A stretch of DNA of 64,000 nt. Source: Phaseolus vulgaris (Eukaryota; Streptophyta; Magnoliopsida; Fabales; Fabaceae). Below, piece after piece: positions 52,101-63,074 of this stretch (position 1 is the stretch's first letter; every line of letters begins with the position of its first letter). Below the pieces are notes generated by a model. It was given only the letters and a program-made list of their open reading frames with translations. It had not been told where the DNA came from and ran no database searches. The DNA lies in NCBI RefSeq assembly GCF_000499845.2, contig NC_023751.2, positions 29,084,975 to 29,148,974 on the forward strand. Direction: 5' to 3'. Made by a program: the position numbers and the translations under genes.

Positions 52101-55100
52101 ATTTTGTGGCTGCAATAGAAAAGAAGATTGAAAAAATTTTCTCAGTATTATTAGTTTGCTCATGAAAAGTGAAGGGCCATAGATCATTTGAAATTTTATC
52201 AGTTTGTAAAAACTCAGAATCATATCTTCTGGAACTAAAACAATAAAATATAGACTCTCTTGGTCATTGCGAACTCAAAAATACAGTGGTCACAAAAAAT
52301 CTTATGACTAGGATTATCGAACATTACTTATAAAGTCATGTCATATGTTACGTGCCTTCTTAAGAGTTGGCAAAACAAGATAGAGGTGACTCAAATAGAC
52401 CTGTTTCTGTATTATTCAACAATTAGCCACCCAAAACAGAAGCACAAGAATTACAAAGGAATTCCTTCCTTTCACACAGGGCATTCCTTATCACAACAAA
52501 CTATCCTTCTTATCTCAACACCCAGTAAGATAAGAATATATCAACTTTCTCGAAAAGTCTCAACCCTCTATAATGATTAACTACTTTTATTTTTAAACTT
52601 ATTCCTATAATACACTTTCTAACCCCTCTCATTACTTCTCTTCCGAACATTACCTGCCGCTGCTTTAACAACATTGTCCTCAAGGTTGAATTTTGGAAAT
52701 TGGTTTTGTATGGTAGAAATGTCTTCCCATGTAGCCGCTTCTAGACCTCTCTCCTGCCATTTCACTAGCACTTGTTTTATTGGCTGACCTTGGTGCTATA
52801 TAATCCTTCTATCCAAAATCTGGCTTGGAAAACAAACTGAAACTTGTCCCTGTAGTTCATTTGGCAGTTCTTTCTCAACTGGGTGACTTCCTACTAATAT
52901 TTTCAATTGAGATGCATGAAAAACTGGATGTATGCGGGAAGCCTCGAGAAGTTGTAACCCATTAGCCACAGATCCCACTTGTTTGAGGACAACATAAGGA
53001 TCATAATAGTGTGCTAACAGCTTTAGGTATAACTGTGTAGGCACAGAAGTATGTCTATGAGGGCAAATATTTAGGTACACCTAATCACCTACTTTTATCT
53101 GTGATGGTTTCTTGTGTCAGTTAGAAAATTTAACCATTTGGTATTGAGCTCTCCAAATGAAATTTGAGCTGCTTGAGGGCTTCTTTTCTTGTCATCAAGT
53201 CTTGTGCTACAACTTCCATAGCCGTTTCCCCCAGTACAAATTTGGCCAATGATAGTGGAGATCTTGTGCAGTCAGCTACCCCTTGAAAGCTGTTGTTGTA
53301 CCAATATTTGGAATGAAATTAACCCATGTCTTAGGTTTCTCTAAGCTGAAACATCATAAATATTTTTCCAACGTCCTATTTAAAACCTCAATTTGCCGAT
53401 CGAACTTTGGATGATAAGCAGTACCCATTTTGCGTATTGTAGCCTGCAATTTAAACAACTCCTTCTAGAAAAGGCTCAAAAAGGTAGTCTCTATCACTAA
53501 CAATAGAAGAGGGAATACCATGCAACTTAAAAAAATTCTGCAATAGTTTTGGCAATGAAATGGCCATAGTTGCTAAGTGTACACCACTACCAGGATAGCA
53601 TCACAGCCATTTGATTTAGGAAGACTTACAATAAAATCCATGCTTATAACTTCCCATACTGCCATAGGAACAGGTAAAGGTTGGAGGAGGCCCTGAGGTG
53701 AAGATGTCTGATATTTATTCTGCTGGCAGACCAGACATGTTGCCAAAAATTATGTTATTGTTTTCTTCATGCCAATCTAATATACAGATTGAACTATTCG
53801 CCGATAGGTGCAAAAACTTCTTGAATCTCCTCCCATAAGTGTCATGTGATATTGATGGAGAAGTTTTTGAATGCAGCTTGAGGATGCTGACAAAACCAAA
53901 CATCCCTTGAGTTGAAAGAAATAGATGGAATGTATTTCTGATATGTGTTTACAGTCTCAATTTATAGATTATTTACAACCTAATGAAGGAAAGAAATAAT
54001 ACGTAATTAAAGCTATACAAATCAAATCACTAAAGATATCAAATATGTCATAATAAATAGAGAATGGAATCTGCACTTAATTACGGAAAAATTATCTCCT
54101 AATTATGCAACACTCCCCCTCAAGTTGGTGAATGTATATCTATCATTCACAACTTGCAAGTAAGATCTTTAAACTATTTTGTGGGAAGTCCCTTAGTAAA
54201 CATATCTGCCAATTGGAGTCTTGAAGGAATGTACTTGGTGGCTATTAGATCATTCTCCAACTTCTCCTTAATGAAATGTCAGTCTATCTCTACGTGCTTT
54301 GTTCAGTCGTGTTGAACTGCATTGTGTGCAATACTGATGGCGGACTTATTATCACACGCCAAACTCATAGGAGTTTCATATTTTATTTTGAGGTCATTGA
54401 GTATGATCTTCATCCATAATAATTCACAAACCCCTTGAGCCATTACTCTAAATTCTGCCTCTGCACTTGATCTTGCAACTACATTTTGTTTCTTGCTCCT
54501 CCAAGTCACCAGATTTCCACCCAAGAACTTGCAATAACCTGTGGTGGATCTCCTATCAACAATTGATCTTGCATCATCAACATCAGTATATACTTTCATG
54601 GACAAGTTTGCCTCCTTTTTTAATAGCAATCCTTTCCCTGGAAAGGCTTTTAAGTACTGAATAATTCTATTTACTGCCTACAAGTGTCTTTCTCTTGGAT
54701 CATGCATGAATTGGTTAACCACACTAACTGCATAAGCTTTGCAACAACCTTTCCTTGTTCAGTGGCCCATCTTTCCAACGCATTTTGTCAACTCTCCATT
54801 GTATCCCTTCAAGGATCCGAAAGGTCAGACCAAACTTGTTACGTGTCTTCTGAAGAGTTGGAAAAAGAAGATAGAGATGATGTAAAAAGAGACTCGTTTC
54901 TATATTATTCAACAATTAGCCACCCAAAACAGAATAACAAGAATTACAAAGGAATTCCTTCCTTTCACACAGGGTATTCCCTGTCACAACAAACTATTAT
55001 TCTTCTTCTCTCAACACCCCACAAGATAAGAATATATAGACTTTTTCAAAAAGTCTCACCCCCTATAATGACTAGTTTTATTTTAAACTTATTCCTATAA

Positions 55101-55642
55101 TACACTTTCCAACACCTCTCATTACATCCTTGTCTAACACACTAGCATATGAAACACTAATAATTGTGCCAAGTAATACTTCAATCAATAGAAAAGTTTA
55201 ATGAATAGCACTTACAATAGGATGGCCATTATCACCAAGAATATACAAACTACAGCCAATAGCAGGCGTACTAAAAGCAGCTACTGTTTGTGCTTGTAGT
55301 AGTGATCCACACACAAATCCACCCCCAATTTCTGTACCACCACAATATTCAATAACAGGCTTGTAGAGAGCTCTTCCCATCAACCAAAGGTATTCATCTA
55401 CATTAGATGCTTCACCAGAGGAGGCAAAGCAACTACACCATTCAAAAGAATATTTCCAATCATATATTGGATAACCATAAATTATATTCAAATTTATGAC
55501 CTATCTCCTTGTTAGAGAGTTGATTCACTTCAACAAAAATTACTCACCGAATAGAAGACCAATCATATCCAGATGTGGAATTTGCACTTTTCCAACTCCG
55601 TACAATACTTGGAATAACACCAAGCATTGTTACTTTAGAATC
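49181..55642 (-). CDS. Acyl-activating enzyme (AAE17/18-like), 3' part, six exons
   Basis: The C-terminal 285 residues of an AMP-forming acyl-CoA synthetase. Exons on the minus strand are 55642-55548, 55432-55216, 52109-51984, 51907-51809, 51042-50833 and 49291-49181, all GT-AG with matching phases. Visible motifs are [11 protein letters not shown] (adenylation-core A5 type), RRHGDVF and [14 protein letters not shown] (hinge region), and [11 protein letters not shown] with the catalytic Lys. The protein ends SSKI, a weak peroxisome-targeting signal (SKI). This agrees with peroxisomal AAE17/18 proteins; the natural acyl substrate is unknown. The N-terminal exons lie outside the window or beyond the retrotransposon nest. 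Introns here hold three retroelement relics. The visible frame is intact. Confidence 0.88.
49560..50650 (-). mobile_element. Internally deleted Ty1/copia element with two LTRs
   Basis: In the last AAE intron. LTRs are 49560-49752 and 50450-50650, flanked by perfect 5-bp duplications AAGAG (49555-49559 and 50651-50655). Next to the right LTR, on the minus strand, TTGGTATTACTATTAGAGC is a decayed primer-binding site. The 697-bp interior keeps only leader and the end of the RNase H domain ([11 protein letters not shown] and [10 protein letters not shown] segments), then a purine tract CTTGAGAGGGAG at the 3' LTR. It is non-coding and must be moved by others, if at all. The LTRs have diverged clearly, so it is old. 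Confidence 0.85.
52346..52635 (-). repeat. Gypsy LTR, left copy (3' LTR)
   Basis: 290 bp, same length as 54837-55126, with numerous substitutions between them; its inner end has lost the final CA. Confidence 0.85.
53913..54735 (-). mobile_element. Ty1/copia 3' fragment (RNase H plus LTR) inside the gypsy element
   Basis: Minus strand. Bases 54629-54303 encode RNase H text ([32 protein letters not shown]) very close to the intact element at 58154-62441. A purine tract and an LTR-like segment follow, about 54111-53913. The copy is cut off at its 5' side near 54735, exactly where gypsy gag text begins, so the junction may be recombination rather than simple insertion. Confidence 0.8.
54837..55126 (-). 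repeat. Gypsy LTR, right copy (5' LTR)
   Basis: Direct repeat of 52346-52635. On the element's own strand it starts TGTAATGAGAGG. Confidence 0.85.
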
Positions 55643-55769
55643 CTGAAAAAGACACAAGTATAAAGAGTGAAGAAAAGGATATACAAAGTAATCCTAAGGA
55701 TTGACCAAAATAGAGCATAACTATTGTGATGTGTTTTGCTTGTTAAACCGTAGATCTAAGGCAAGGGAT

Positions 55770-56798
55770 ACTTGACTGAATGTACTTTCTAGCATTCCAG
55801 TAATTCATTTTTCTATCTTAATCTTGAAGTTTGAGAGAAAAAGAAAAACAGAGAGTTTGAAAAGTAATTCTAAAAGATATAATTAGCCCAATGGCAAAAA
55901 GAGTATTGTTGTGTGTATATATACATAGTAGAATGCATAGTTGTCATAGAGACAACTATCATAAGTAAAAGCACAGTTGACTAACAACTTTCTAACTATT
56001 GGTACAAAAAAATTAACACCCAAGGAGGCACTTGAATAACTATTCATGTATGCAACATGTTGAGTCAAGAGAAAATATTTTGCTAAGCTACAACAAGATA
56101 TTGTAATCATTACAAGTGTGTTGTTGTAAGATACTAAAGATCTTTTTGTAATCATTACTTTAGGAATAGATTTCTCAATATATGAAAGCTTATGTAATGT
56201 TTCCTTGAATCAATTCAATAAGATATTTTCTCTCGTACAGTTTAATCTTTTCTCAAGTCAATACTTACAACCTCCTCCCCACAAACTCAAGGTGGTTGAG
56301 TTCTCGTACCAGACTCTAGCACTTTGTATTTGTCTCTAAAAATTAGGAATCGTGCTGGACAGAGAGTTTTTGCCAAGACATCTACCACAAATTTGATGCA
56401 GGGATGTGTCAAACAGTAAGTTGCTTAGCAAGAATTCTTTTCTTGACGAAAAGTAGTTCAATTTCCATGTGTTTAGTTTTAACATGAAGGACTAGATTGT
56501 GAGAAAGAGATACAACACTGATTGTCACAAAAGACTTTGGATATAAAGAAAGAAACACTGAGTTTATTGAGAAGAGTTTTATCCCACAACAATTTTGAGG
56601 TAACTTGAGCTAGGCTTTTGTAATCAACTTCTATACTTGATTTGGCGGTTTGTTGCTTTGTTGATCACCAAGAAATCAGATTAAGAGCAAGGAACACAAC
56701 TGCTTCAGAAATATATCTTCTATCATCAAGGTCAGCTACCTAATTTGCATCACAAAAGGCTTGGAGAGAAAGGTCATTTAGATGTCTCTAATTGAAGA
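55770..56798 (-). mobile_element. Oldest copia of the nest (C1): 3' LTR and RNase H part
   Basis: The LTR's element-strand start TGTAAGTATTG is at 56269, next to a purine tract TGTGGGGAGGAGG. Its other end is near 55770, placed only roughly, with a TATA-like TATATATACACACAAC inside. From 56280 to 56798 the minus strand has RNase H text (FCDANxVADLDDRR, SKVFCDNQC) with stops. The element is interrupted at 56799 and its coding text resumes at 63896. Confidence 0.75.
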
Positions 56799-58148
56799 TG
56801 TTCACAAATATTAGGGTACAATAGAATGATTTTATTGCTAAAAGTACACTAGATATAAATACAACATTGGAAAACTAATTTAGGAAATATAATAATATCA
56901 CTTAATGTAATCAGAACCCTATGATTCAGGGATATAATCAGATTCCTATTATTCAAGGATATAATGAGATCCCTATGATTCAGGGATATTTCTGTTATAC
57001 ACTAATTATAATTTGCTAAATATGGAATAATAAAATATGATTGCTGACACTCCCCCTCAAGCTGTTGAATATGCATTTTCCATTCCCAACTTGGAAACAA
57101 TCATTTCAAAGGTGTTGTTATTCAACCCTTTTGTTAGAAAGTCTGCAAGGTCTTGAGAGGAGACATATGGAATGCATATTTGACCACTATCTAATTTTTC
57201 TTTGATATAATTGATCAATTTCAATGTGTTTAGTTCTATGATATTCCATCAAATTATGAGCTATGCTAATAGTAGATTTATTATCACATTAAAGTCTCAT
57301 TGGTTCATCCCACTTTATTCTTAAGTCTTCCAAGATTATTTTTAGTCATAGTAGTTCATAGATCCCTTGTGCCATTGCCCTGAACTCTACTTCAACAATG
57401 GATCTTCCTACCATATTTTGTTTTTTACTCTTCCAAGATACAAGATTCAATTAAGGAAAGTACAATATCCAGTAGTTGATCTCCTATCCACAATTGACCC
57501 AACATAGTTAGCATTTGTATATACTTGAGATTTACATTCCAATTTTTGTTTCAACAAAATTCCCTTGCCTGGAGTCCCTTTCAAATATTGCACAATCCTT
57601 AGTGCAACTCGTAAGGGAATCTCCTTTTGTTGGTGCATGAACTGGCTAACTAGACTCACTACAAATGCAACATCAAGTCTAGTGTGACACAAATATTTGA
57701 GTTTGTCAACTAATCTCTAATACATTTCCTTGTCAACAATGGTGTTTTCTTCTACATTTCCCAACTTCATATTTGGATCAATTGGTGTACTTGCAAGCTT
57801 ACATGCTAGCTTACCAGTTTCCTTCAGAAAATCAGTAGTGTATATTTGTTGGGATATGAAAATATCCATTTTAGAATTGGTTACTTCAATTTTCACAAGG
57901 TCTTGATTTCAAACTCCTTAGCTAGATGTTGGCTTAATAATTGTTGCTCCTCTTCATCATCACCTGACATTATATTATCATTCACATACACTAGTAACAT
58001 TGCTACTCCCTCTGACTCATTGTATATAATAAATAGTGTGTGATCTTTTTAGCTTTGTCTGAAGCTCAAACCTATCATAACTTTAGGAAATCATCCAAAC
58101 CATGCTCGTGGTGATTATTTTAGTGTATACAATGCCTTTTCCATATTG

Positions 58149-58153
58149 CAAAC
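58149..58153. repeat. 5-bp target duplication of copia C3, left
   Basis: CAAAC, repeated at 62442-62446. Removing the element and one copy restores a readable C2 reverse-transcriptase frame. Confidence 0.9.
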
Positions 58154-58393
58154 TGTTGCATAATCAGGAGAATTATGTTATAATTAAGTGCAGATTCCAT
58201 TTTATATTTATTAGGACAGATTTGTTAGTAATTTTATTTTATTTTATTTGTACAGCTTTAAACACTCATTATTTCTGGCTTTCATTGCCTATTATTTCTT
58301 TCTTTAATTAGGTTGTAAAACAGTCTATAAATAGAGACTGTAATCACATTTGTAAGAGATCTCAGAAATATATTTCATCTATTTCTTTCCACT
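58154..58393 (+). repeat. C3 5' LTR
   Basis: Starts TGTTGCATAATCAGG and ends TTCTTTCCACT, directly before the primer-binding site. CTATAAATAGAG near 58332 is a good TATA box, making this the promoter. Differs from the 3' LTR by one T/G near 58245. Confidence 0.95.
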
Positions 58394-58405
58394 TGGTATC
58401 AGAGC
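58394..58405 (+). other. C3 primer-binding site
   Basis: TGGTATCAGAGC, complementary to the 3' end of initiator methionine tRNA, used to prime minus-strand DNA synthesis. Confidence 0.9.
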
Positions 58406-58444
58406 TCCTGATCTAGGAGACTCTGCTTCCGCAATTTTTTTTTT

Positions 58445-58596
58445 TTAGCCTTCATTGCTGTAATCATTTTCCTTGACAGCCTTCATTGCTGTAATCATTT
58501 TTTCTTGACAGCCTTCATTGCTGCAATTATTTTTCTTTTGGACAGCCTTCATTGCTGCAATTTTTTTTTTGTTGGACAGCCTTCATTGCTGCAACT
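58445..58596. repeat. Minisatellite in C3 leader
   Basis: Five copies of a 31-34-base unit containing AGCCTTCATTGCTG, then an A/C-rich CCACCACC tract at 58625-58710. The C4 fragment carries about four related units. Confidence 0.85.
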
Positions 58597-58837
58597 TTTT
58601 ATTTTCCTTATCCTTTCTCCATTGACCACCACCACCACCTTGCACCATTGACCGTTACTGCCACCGCCATTGACCACCGCCGACCTCCACCACCGACCAC
58701 CACTTCCGTCGCTCGCCGGAACTGCCACTGCTCGCCGGAAACCGCCACCGGAAAATTTTTCCGACGGATTTTTTTTTTTTTTGTGCGTGAACAGGATCAA
58801 ATTTTGCCAATCTGAAAAAAGTTGGTTTTGAACTCTC

Positions 58838-61800
58838 ATGGACTCCCTTAGTAAGCCATCTAGCTATTGTTCCTTTACTATGAGTGGTAAGAGTTCTAGT
58901 TTTTTATCCTTTAATGCTTCTAGTACTGAAAATATCTGGATTATAGACTCTGGTGCTACTGATCATATGACACCTCATTCCTCTTTTTTTTCATCCTACA
59001 CTACTTTATCCGGTAAGCCATATATTACTGTTGCTAATGGTTCCACTACCCCCATTAATGGTTGTGGTAACATTCACCTTCAACCTTCATTTCCTTTAAA
59101 AAATGTGCTTCATGTTCCCAAACTATCCAATAACCTCTTGTCTATTCAAAAGATTACCCAAGATTTAAATTGTGCAGTGGTATTTTTCCCTTCCCATTGT
59201 GTTTTTCAGGATCTTGCCACGGGGAAGACTATTGGAATTGCTAAAGAGCAGGGCGGGTTATATTATTTACAACATGAAGAAAGTAAAAAGGGTGCTAGAC
59301 TACAGGCACACACTTCTAATTTTCAGCAAGGTCGTGAATCTTGGTCATCCTCTCAGATATGGCTTCAACACAGACGTCTTGGTCATCCTCCATTTAGTAT
59401 CCTAAAGTCCTTATTTCCTGTTTTATTTACAAAAGTGTCTGCTGAGTCATTTCATTGTGATGTTTGTCAGTTTGCTAAACACCATCGGACAACTTTTCCT
59501 CCCAATGGTAATAAAAGTTCTAAACCTTTTGATCTTATTCATTCAGATGTATGGGGACCTTCACCTATTCCTAATATCTCGGGTGCAAAATGGTTTGTTT
59601 CATTTATTGATGATTGTACTCGGGTTACTTGGATATTCCTCATGAAAGATAAGTCTGAAGTTTTTCACTTGTTTGTAAAGTTTTACAGAATGATTCAAAC
59701 ACAATTTGAAAGTCCAATTAAGAGATTGCGTTCTGATAATGGAAGAGAATATGTGAACCAAAACCTTTCCAAGTTCCTTGAGGAAAATGGAGTTGTTCAT
59801 GAATTAACCTGTGTGGACACTCCTCAACAAAATGGGGTTGCTGAAAGGAAAAATCGTCATCTCCTTGAGGTTACTCGAGCTTTACTTTTCCAAACATCTG
59901 TTCCTAGATCTTACTGGGGGGAAGCAGTCCTGACTGCCACTTATTTGATTAATAGATTACCCTCTCGGGTTTTAGAGGGTGTTACTCCTATTCAGGTTAT
60001 GACCACATTCTATCCTTCTATTCCCATGTTGAATAGTCTTCAAAATCGTGTCTTTGGTTGTCCTGCTTTTGTCCATGTTCATAGTCCTTATCGGGGTAAG
60101 TTAGATCCTCGTGCCATCAAATGTGTCTTCATCGGTTATGCCCCCAACAAAAAGGGGTACAAATGTTATCATCCTCAAAGTCGTAAAGTGTATATTTCCA
60201 AAGATGTCACCTTCCATGAAACAGAGTCTTTCTTTCCTAGTTCTCAGCTTCAGGGGGAGAGTATTCAAGAAGCTGAGGACCTTGAGTTGCCACCTTTTCC
60301 TTTGTTGCAGGATTTCGTTCTTAGGGGGGATGACAAAGACCCTGCACCAACATCATTACCAGAGAAGAATAATGAAGACAAATATTTTGGAAAACAATAT
60401 CAGCGAAGGCAACAAGAACCCGTCCTGGTCGAACAGCAACTTCAATTGTCTGAACCGGAGGTAAGAACTCATACCAGTGAGACTCTTGAGGACACCTTAA
60501 ATACTGCTTTTGAACCTAACCTAAATGATTTACCTATTGCCTTGAGAAAAGAAAAAAGATCTTGTGTCAAATATCCTATATCCCAATTTGTGTCTACAGA
60601 AAAACTTTCTATGCAGCACCAGAGTTTTCTTTCAGCTATTGATTCTATCAAAATCCCTTCATCGGTACAAGAAGCCTTAAAAGATGAGAACTGGATTCGA
60701 GCCATGAATGAAGAAATGAGCGCGTTAGAAAGGAATGAGACTTGGGAGATTGTAGAGAGACCAAAAGATAAGAAAGCAGTGGGTTGTAGGTGGATATACA
60801 CAGTTAAGTATAAGTCTGATGGCACACTCGATCGGTATAAAGCAAGGTTGGTTGCAAAAGGGTACACTCAAACCTATGGGATCGATTATGAGGAGACTTT
60901 TGCTCCAGTGGCAAAAATGAATACCGTCAGGATTATTCTCTCCCTGGCAGCACACTTTGGTTGGGCAATGCATCAATTTGATGTTAAAAATGCCTTCTTG
61001 CATGGAAGCTTGGAGGAAGAAGTATACATGGAGATTCCACCTGGTTATGGTATTGTTAATGAAGGGAATAAGGCGTGCAGACTTAAGAAGGCCCTATATG
61101 GTCTTAAACAATCACCTCGTGCTTGGTTTGGAAGGTTTACTCAAGCTATGGTATCTTTGGGGTACCAACAAAGCCAAGGTGACCATACTCTGTTTATAAA
61201 ACATTCTCAGAATGGTAAACTCACTCTACTTTTGGTTTATGTAGATGATATGATTATTACAGGTGATGATGAGATTGAAAAACAAAATTTGAGGGAGAGA
61301 CTAGCTGCTCAATTTGAAATGAAGGATCTTGGGAAGCTGAAGTACTTCCTTGGGATAGAGGTTGCTTACTCGAGACAGGGCATCTTTATTTCTCAAAGGA
61401 AATACATCCTTGATCTTCTCAAAGAGATTGGTAAGTTGGGTTGTAAGCCCACTGGAGTGCCAATAGAGCAAAATCATAGGATTGGGAATGATGAGGAAAA
61501 CCCAAAAGTGGAGAAGACACAATATCAAAGACTTGTGGGAAAACTCATTTATCTTTCACACACTAGGCCAGATATAGCCTATGCAGTTAGTGTGGTTAGT
61601 AAATTTATGCATGATCCAAGAGAAAGACACTTGCAGGCAGTAGATAAAATTATTCAGTACTTAAAAGCCTCTCCAGGAAAAGGATTGCTATTCAAAAAGG
61701 GGGAAAACTTATCCATGAAAGTATATACTGATGCTGACTATGCAGGATCGATTGTTGATAGGAGATCCACCACAGGGTACTGCATGTTCTTGGGTGGAAA

Positions 61801-62194
61801 TCTGGTGACATGGAGGAGCAAGAAGCAAAATGTAGTTGCAAGATCAAGTGCAGAGGCAGAATTTAGAGCCATGGCTCAAGGGGTGTGTGAACTCTTATGG
61901 ATGAAGATTATACTTGATGACCTAAAAATAAAATATGAAGCTCCTATGGGTTTGGCATGTGATAATAAGTCCGCTATCAGTATTGCACACAATCCGGTTC
62001 AACATGATCGAACAAAGCACGTAGAGATAGACCGACACTTTATTAAAGAGAAGTTGGATGATGGTCTTATAGCCACTGAGTACATCCCTTCAAGACTCCA
62101 ATTGGCAGATATGTTTACTAAGGGACTTTCCACAAAACAATTCGAAGATCTTACTTGCAAGTTGGGAATGATAGATATACATTCACCAACTTGA
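58838..62194 (+). CDS. C3 Ty1/copia pol polyprotein, intact frame without gag
   Basis: 1118 residues. In order: aspartic protease with DSGATDHM (Asp37); the GAG_pre-integrase His/Cys finger near residues 175-215; integrase catalytic residues in HSDVWG (about 237), SDNGREY (about 300) and the Glu of GVAERKN (about 334); reverse transcriptase from about 620 with YVDDMIITGDD near 800; RNase H from about 960 with [12 protein letters not shown] and ARSSAEAEF. Domain order PR-IN-RT-RH is the copia order. The frame opens MDSLSKPSS, normally the text between gag and protease, so the capsid and zinc knuckle are missing. The stop overlaps the purine tract. All catalytic boxes look complete. Confidence 0.95.
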   Translation: MDSLSKPSSYCSFTMSGKSSSFLSFNASSTENIWIIDSGATDHMTPHSSFFSSYTTLSGKPYITVANGSTTPINGCGNIHLQPSFPLKNVLHVPKLSNNLLSIQKITQDLNCAVVFFPSHCVFQDLATGKTIGIAKEQGGLYYLQHEESKKGARLQAHTSNFQQGRESWSSSQIWLQHRRLGHPPFSILKSLFPVLFTKVSAESFHCDVCQFAKHHRTTFPPNGNKSSKPFDLIHSDVWGPSPIPNISGAKWFVSFIDDCTRVTWIFLMKDKSEVFHLFVKFYRMIQTQFESPIKRLRSDNGREYVNQNLSKFLEENGVVHELTCVDTPQQNGVAERKNRHLLEVTRALLFQTSVPRSYWGEAVLTATYLINRLPSRVLEGVTPIQVMTTFYPSIPMLNSLQNRVFGCPAFVHVHSPYRGKLDPRAIKCVFIGYAPNKKGYKCYHPQSRKVYISKDVTFHETESFFPSSQLQGESIQEAEDLELPPFPLLQDFVLRGDDKDPAPTSLPEKNNEDKYFGKQYQRRQQEPVLVEQQLQLSEPEVRTHTSETLEDTLNTAFEPNLNDLPIALRKEKRSCVKYPISQFVSTEKLSMQHQSFLSAIDSIKIPSSVQEALKDENWIRAMNEEMSALERNETWEIVERPKDKKAVGCRWIYTVKYKSDGTLDRYKARLVAKGYTQTYGIDYEETFAPVAKMNTVRIILSLAAHFGWAMHQFDVKNAFLHGSLEEEVYMEIPPGYGIVNEGNKACRLKKALYGLKQSPRAWFGRFTQAMVSLGYQQSQGDHTLFIKHSQNGKLTLLLVYVDDMIITGDDEIEKQNLRERLAAQFEMKDLGKLKYFLGIEVAYSRQGIFISQRKYILDLLKEIGKLGCKPTGVPIEQNHRIGNDEENPKVEKTQYQRLVGKLIYLSHTRPDIAYAVSVVSKFMHDPRERHLQAVDKIIQYLKASPGKGLLFKKGENLSMKVYTDADYAGSIVDRRSTTGYCMFLGGNLVTWRSKKQNVVARSSAEAEFRAMAQGVCELLWMKIILDDLKIKYEAPMGLACDNKSAISIAHNPVQHDRTKHVEIDRHFIKEKLDDGLIATEYIPSRLQLADMFTKGLSTKQFEDLTCKLGMIDIHSPT

Positions 62195-62201
62195 GGGGGA
62201 G
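62193..62201 (+). other. C3 polypurine tract
   Basis: GAGGGGGAG directly before the 3' LTR; primes plus-strand DNA synthesis. Confidence 0.85.
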
Positions 62202-62441
62202 TGTTGCATAATCAGGAGAATTATGTTATAATTAAGTGCAGATTCCATTTTATATTTATTAGGACAGATTTGTTAGTAATTTTATTTTATTTGATTTGTA
62301 CAGCTTTAAACACTCATTATTTCTGGCTTTCATTGCCTATTATTTCTTTCTTTAATTAGGTTGTAAAACAGTCTATAAATAGAGACTGTAATCACATTTG
62401 TAAGAGATCTCAGAAATATATTTCATCTATTTCTTTCCACT
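62202..62441 (+). repeat. C3 3' LTR
   Basis: 240 bp, one base different from 58154-58393, followed by the CAAAC duplication at 62442-62446. Confidence 0.95.
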
Positions 62442-62574
62442 CAAACAGTATTGACAACAGCTTTCCAGAGGACAATTCCATGTAAATCTCCTCTCCAAGT
62501 TTCCGAGAAGGAAGACATGTTTTACATCAAATTATCGCAAGTTCCAACCAGAATTAGCCACTAGAGATAATATA

Positions 62575-63074
62575 TTGTTGCATAATTATGAGATAATTAT
62601 GAGATAATTAGTGCAGATTATGTTTTCTCTTTATTAGGATAGATTTAGTATCTTTTGGTGATTTGATTTGATTTGTATAGCTTTAATTACCTATTATTTC
62701 TTGCTTTAATTACCTATTATTTCTTTCCTTAGTTAAGTTGTAAATAGTCTATAAATTTAGACTGTAATCACATTTGTAAATACATTCATAAATATATTCA
62801 ATCTTCTTCTTTCAACTTGGTATCAGAGCTCCCAATCTGGGAGACGCTTCTGCAATTATTTTCTTCTTCTGGGCAGCTATTTTTTTCTGGGCAGCCTTCA
62901 TTGCTGCAATTATTTTTTCTACACAACCTTCATTACTGCAATTATTTTTTCTAGGCAGCCTTCATTGCTGCAACTGTTTTTTTTTTCTTTTCTCATTGAC
63001 CACCACCTTGCACCGTTGATCGCCACTGCCACCGACCACCACCAGAAACCATTGCTGGAAAATTCATTTTTGTG
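62575..63074 (+). mobile_element. Copia LTR-plus-leader fragment (C4) inserted in C2
   Basis: Contains an LTR (62576-62817) related to the C3 LTR but clearly diverged, a TGGTATCAGAGC primer-binding site at 62818, and a leader with about four copies of the AGCCTTCATTGCTG minisatellite unit and a CCACC tract. It ends there: no coding region and no second LTR. It is flanked by a 15-bp direct repeat ACTAGAGATAATATA (62560-62574 and 63075-63089), longer than a normal copia target duplication. Confidence 0.85.

Larger units (their letters stand above)
52346..55126 (-). mobile_element. Ty3/gypsy element, rearranged, in an AAE intron
   Basis: Two direct repeats of 290 bp each, 52346-52635 and 54837-55126, bounded by TGTTACGTG and (in the right copy) CTCATTACA, are its LTRs. 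Just inside the right LTR is a degraded primer-binding region and a short gag-like start (about 54830-54740). Left of the inserted copia piece lie integrase remnants and the integrase C-terminal text ([10 protein letters not shown] near 52910; [13 protein letters not shown]). Protease, reverse transcriptase and most of gag are missing. No clean target duplication was found (TCATA against TCCTT). Confidence 0.8.
58154..62441 (+). mobile_element. Young Ty1/copia retrotransposon (C3), gag-less
   Basis: A 4288-bp element with 240-bp LTRs (58154-58393 and 62202-62441) that differ at one base, a TGGTATCAGAGC primer-binding site immediately inside the left LTR, a purine tract before the right LTR, and CAAAC duplications. 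It inserted into the reverse-transcriptase region of C2. It holds one long pol frame but no gag domain. Near-identical LTRs and the open frame show recent movement, presumably with Gag supplied by relatives. Confidence 0.95.

Noticed and set aside
58549..58839. Open frames on both strands just before the C3 pol frame
   Set aside because: They come from the CCACC-rich leader and minisatellite; no gag motif (capsid or CCHC knuckle) is present.
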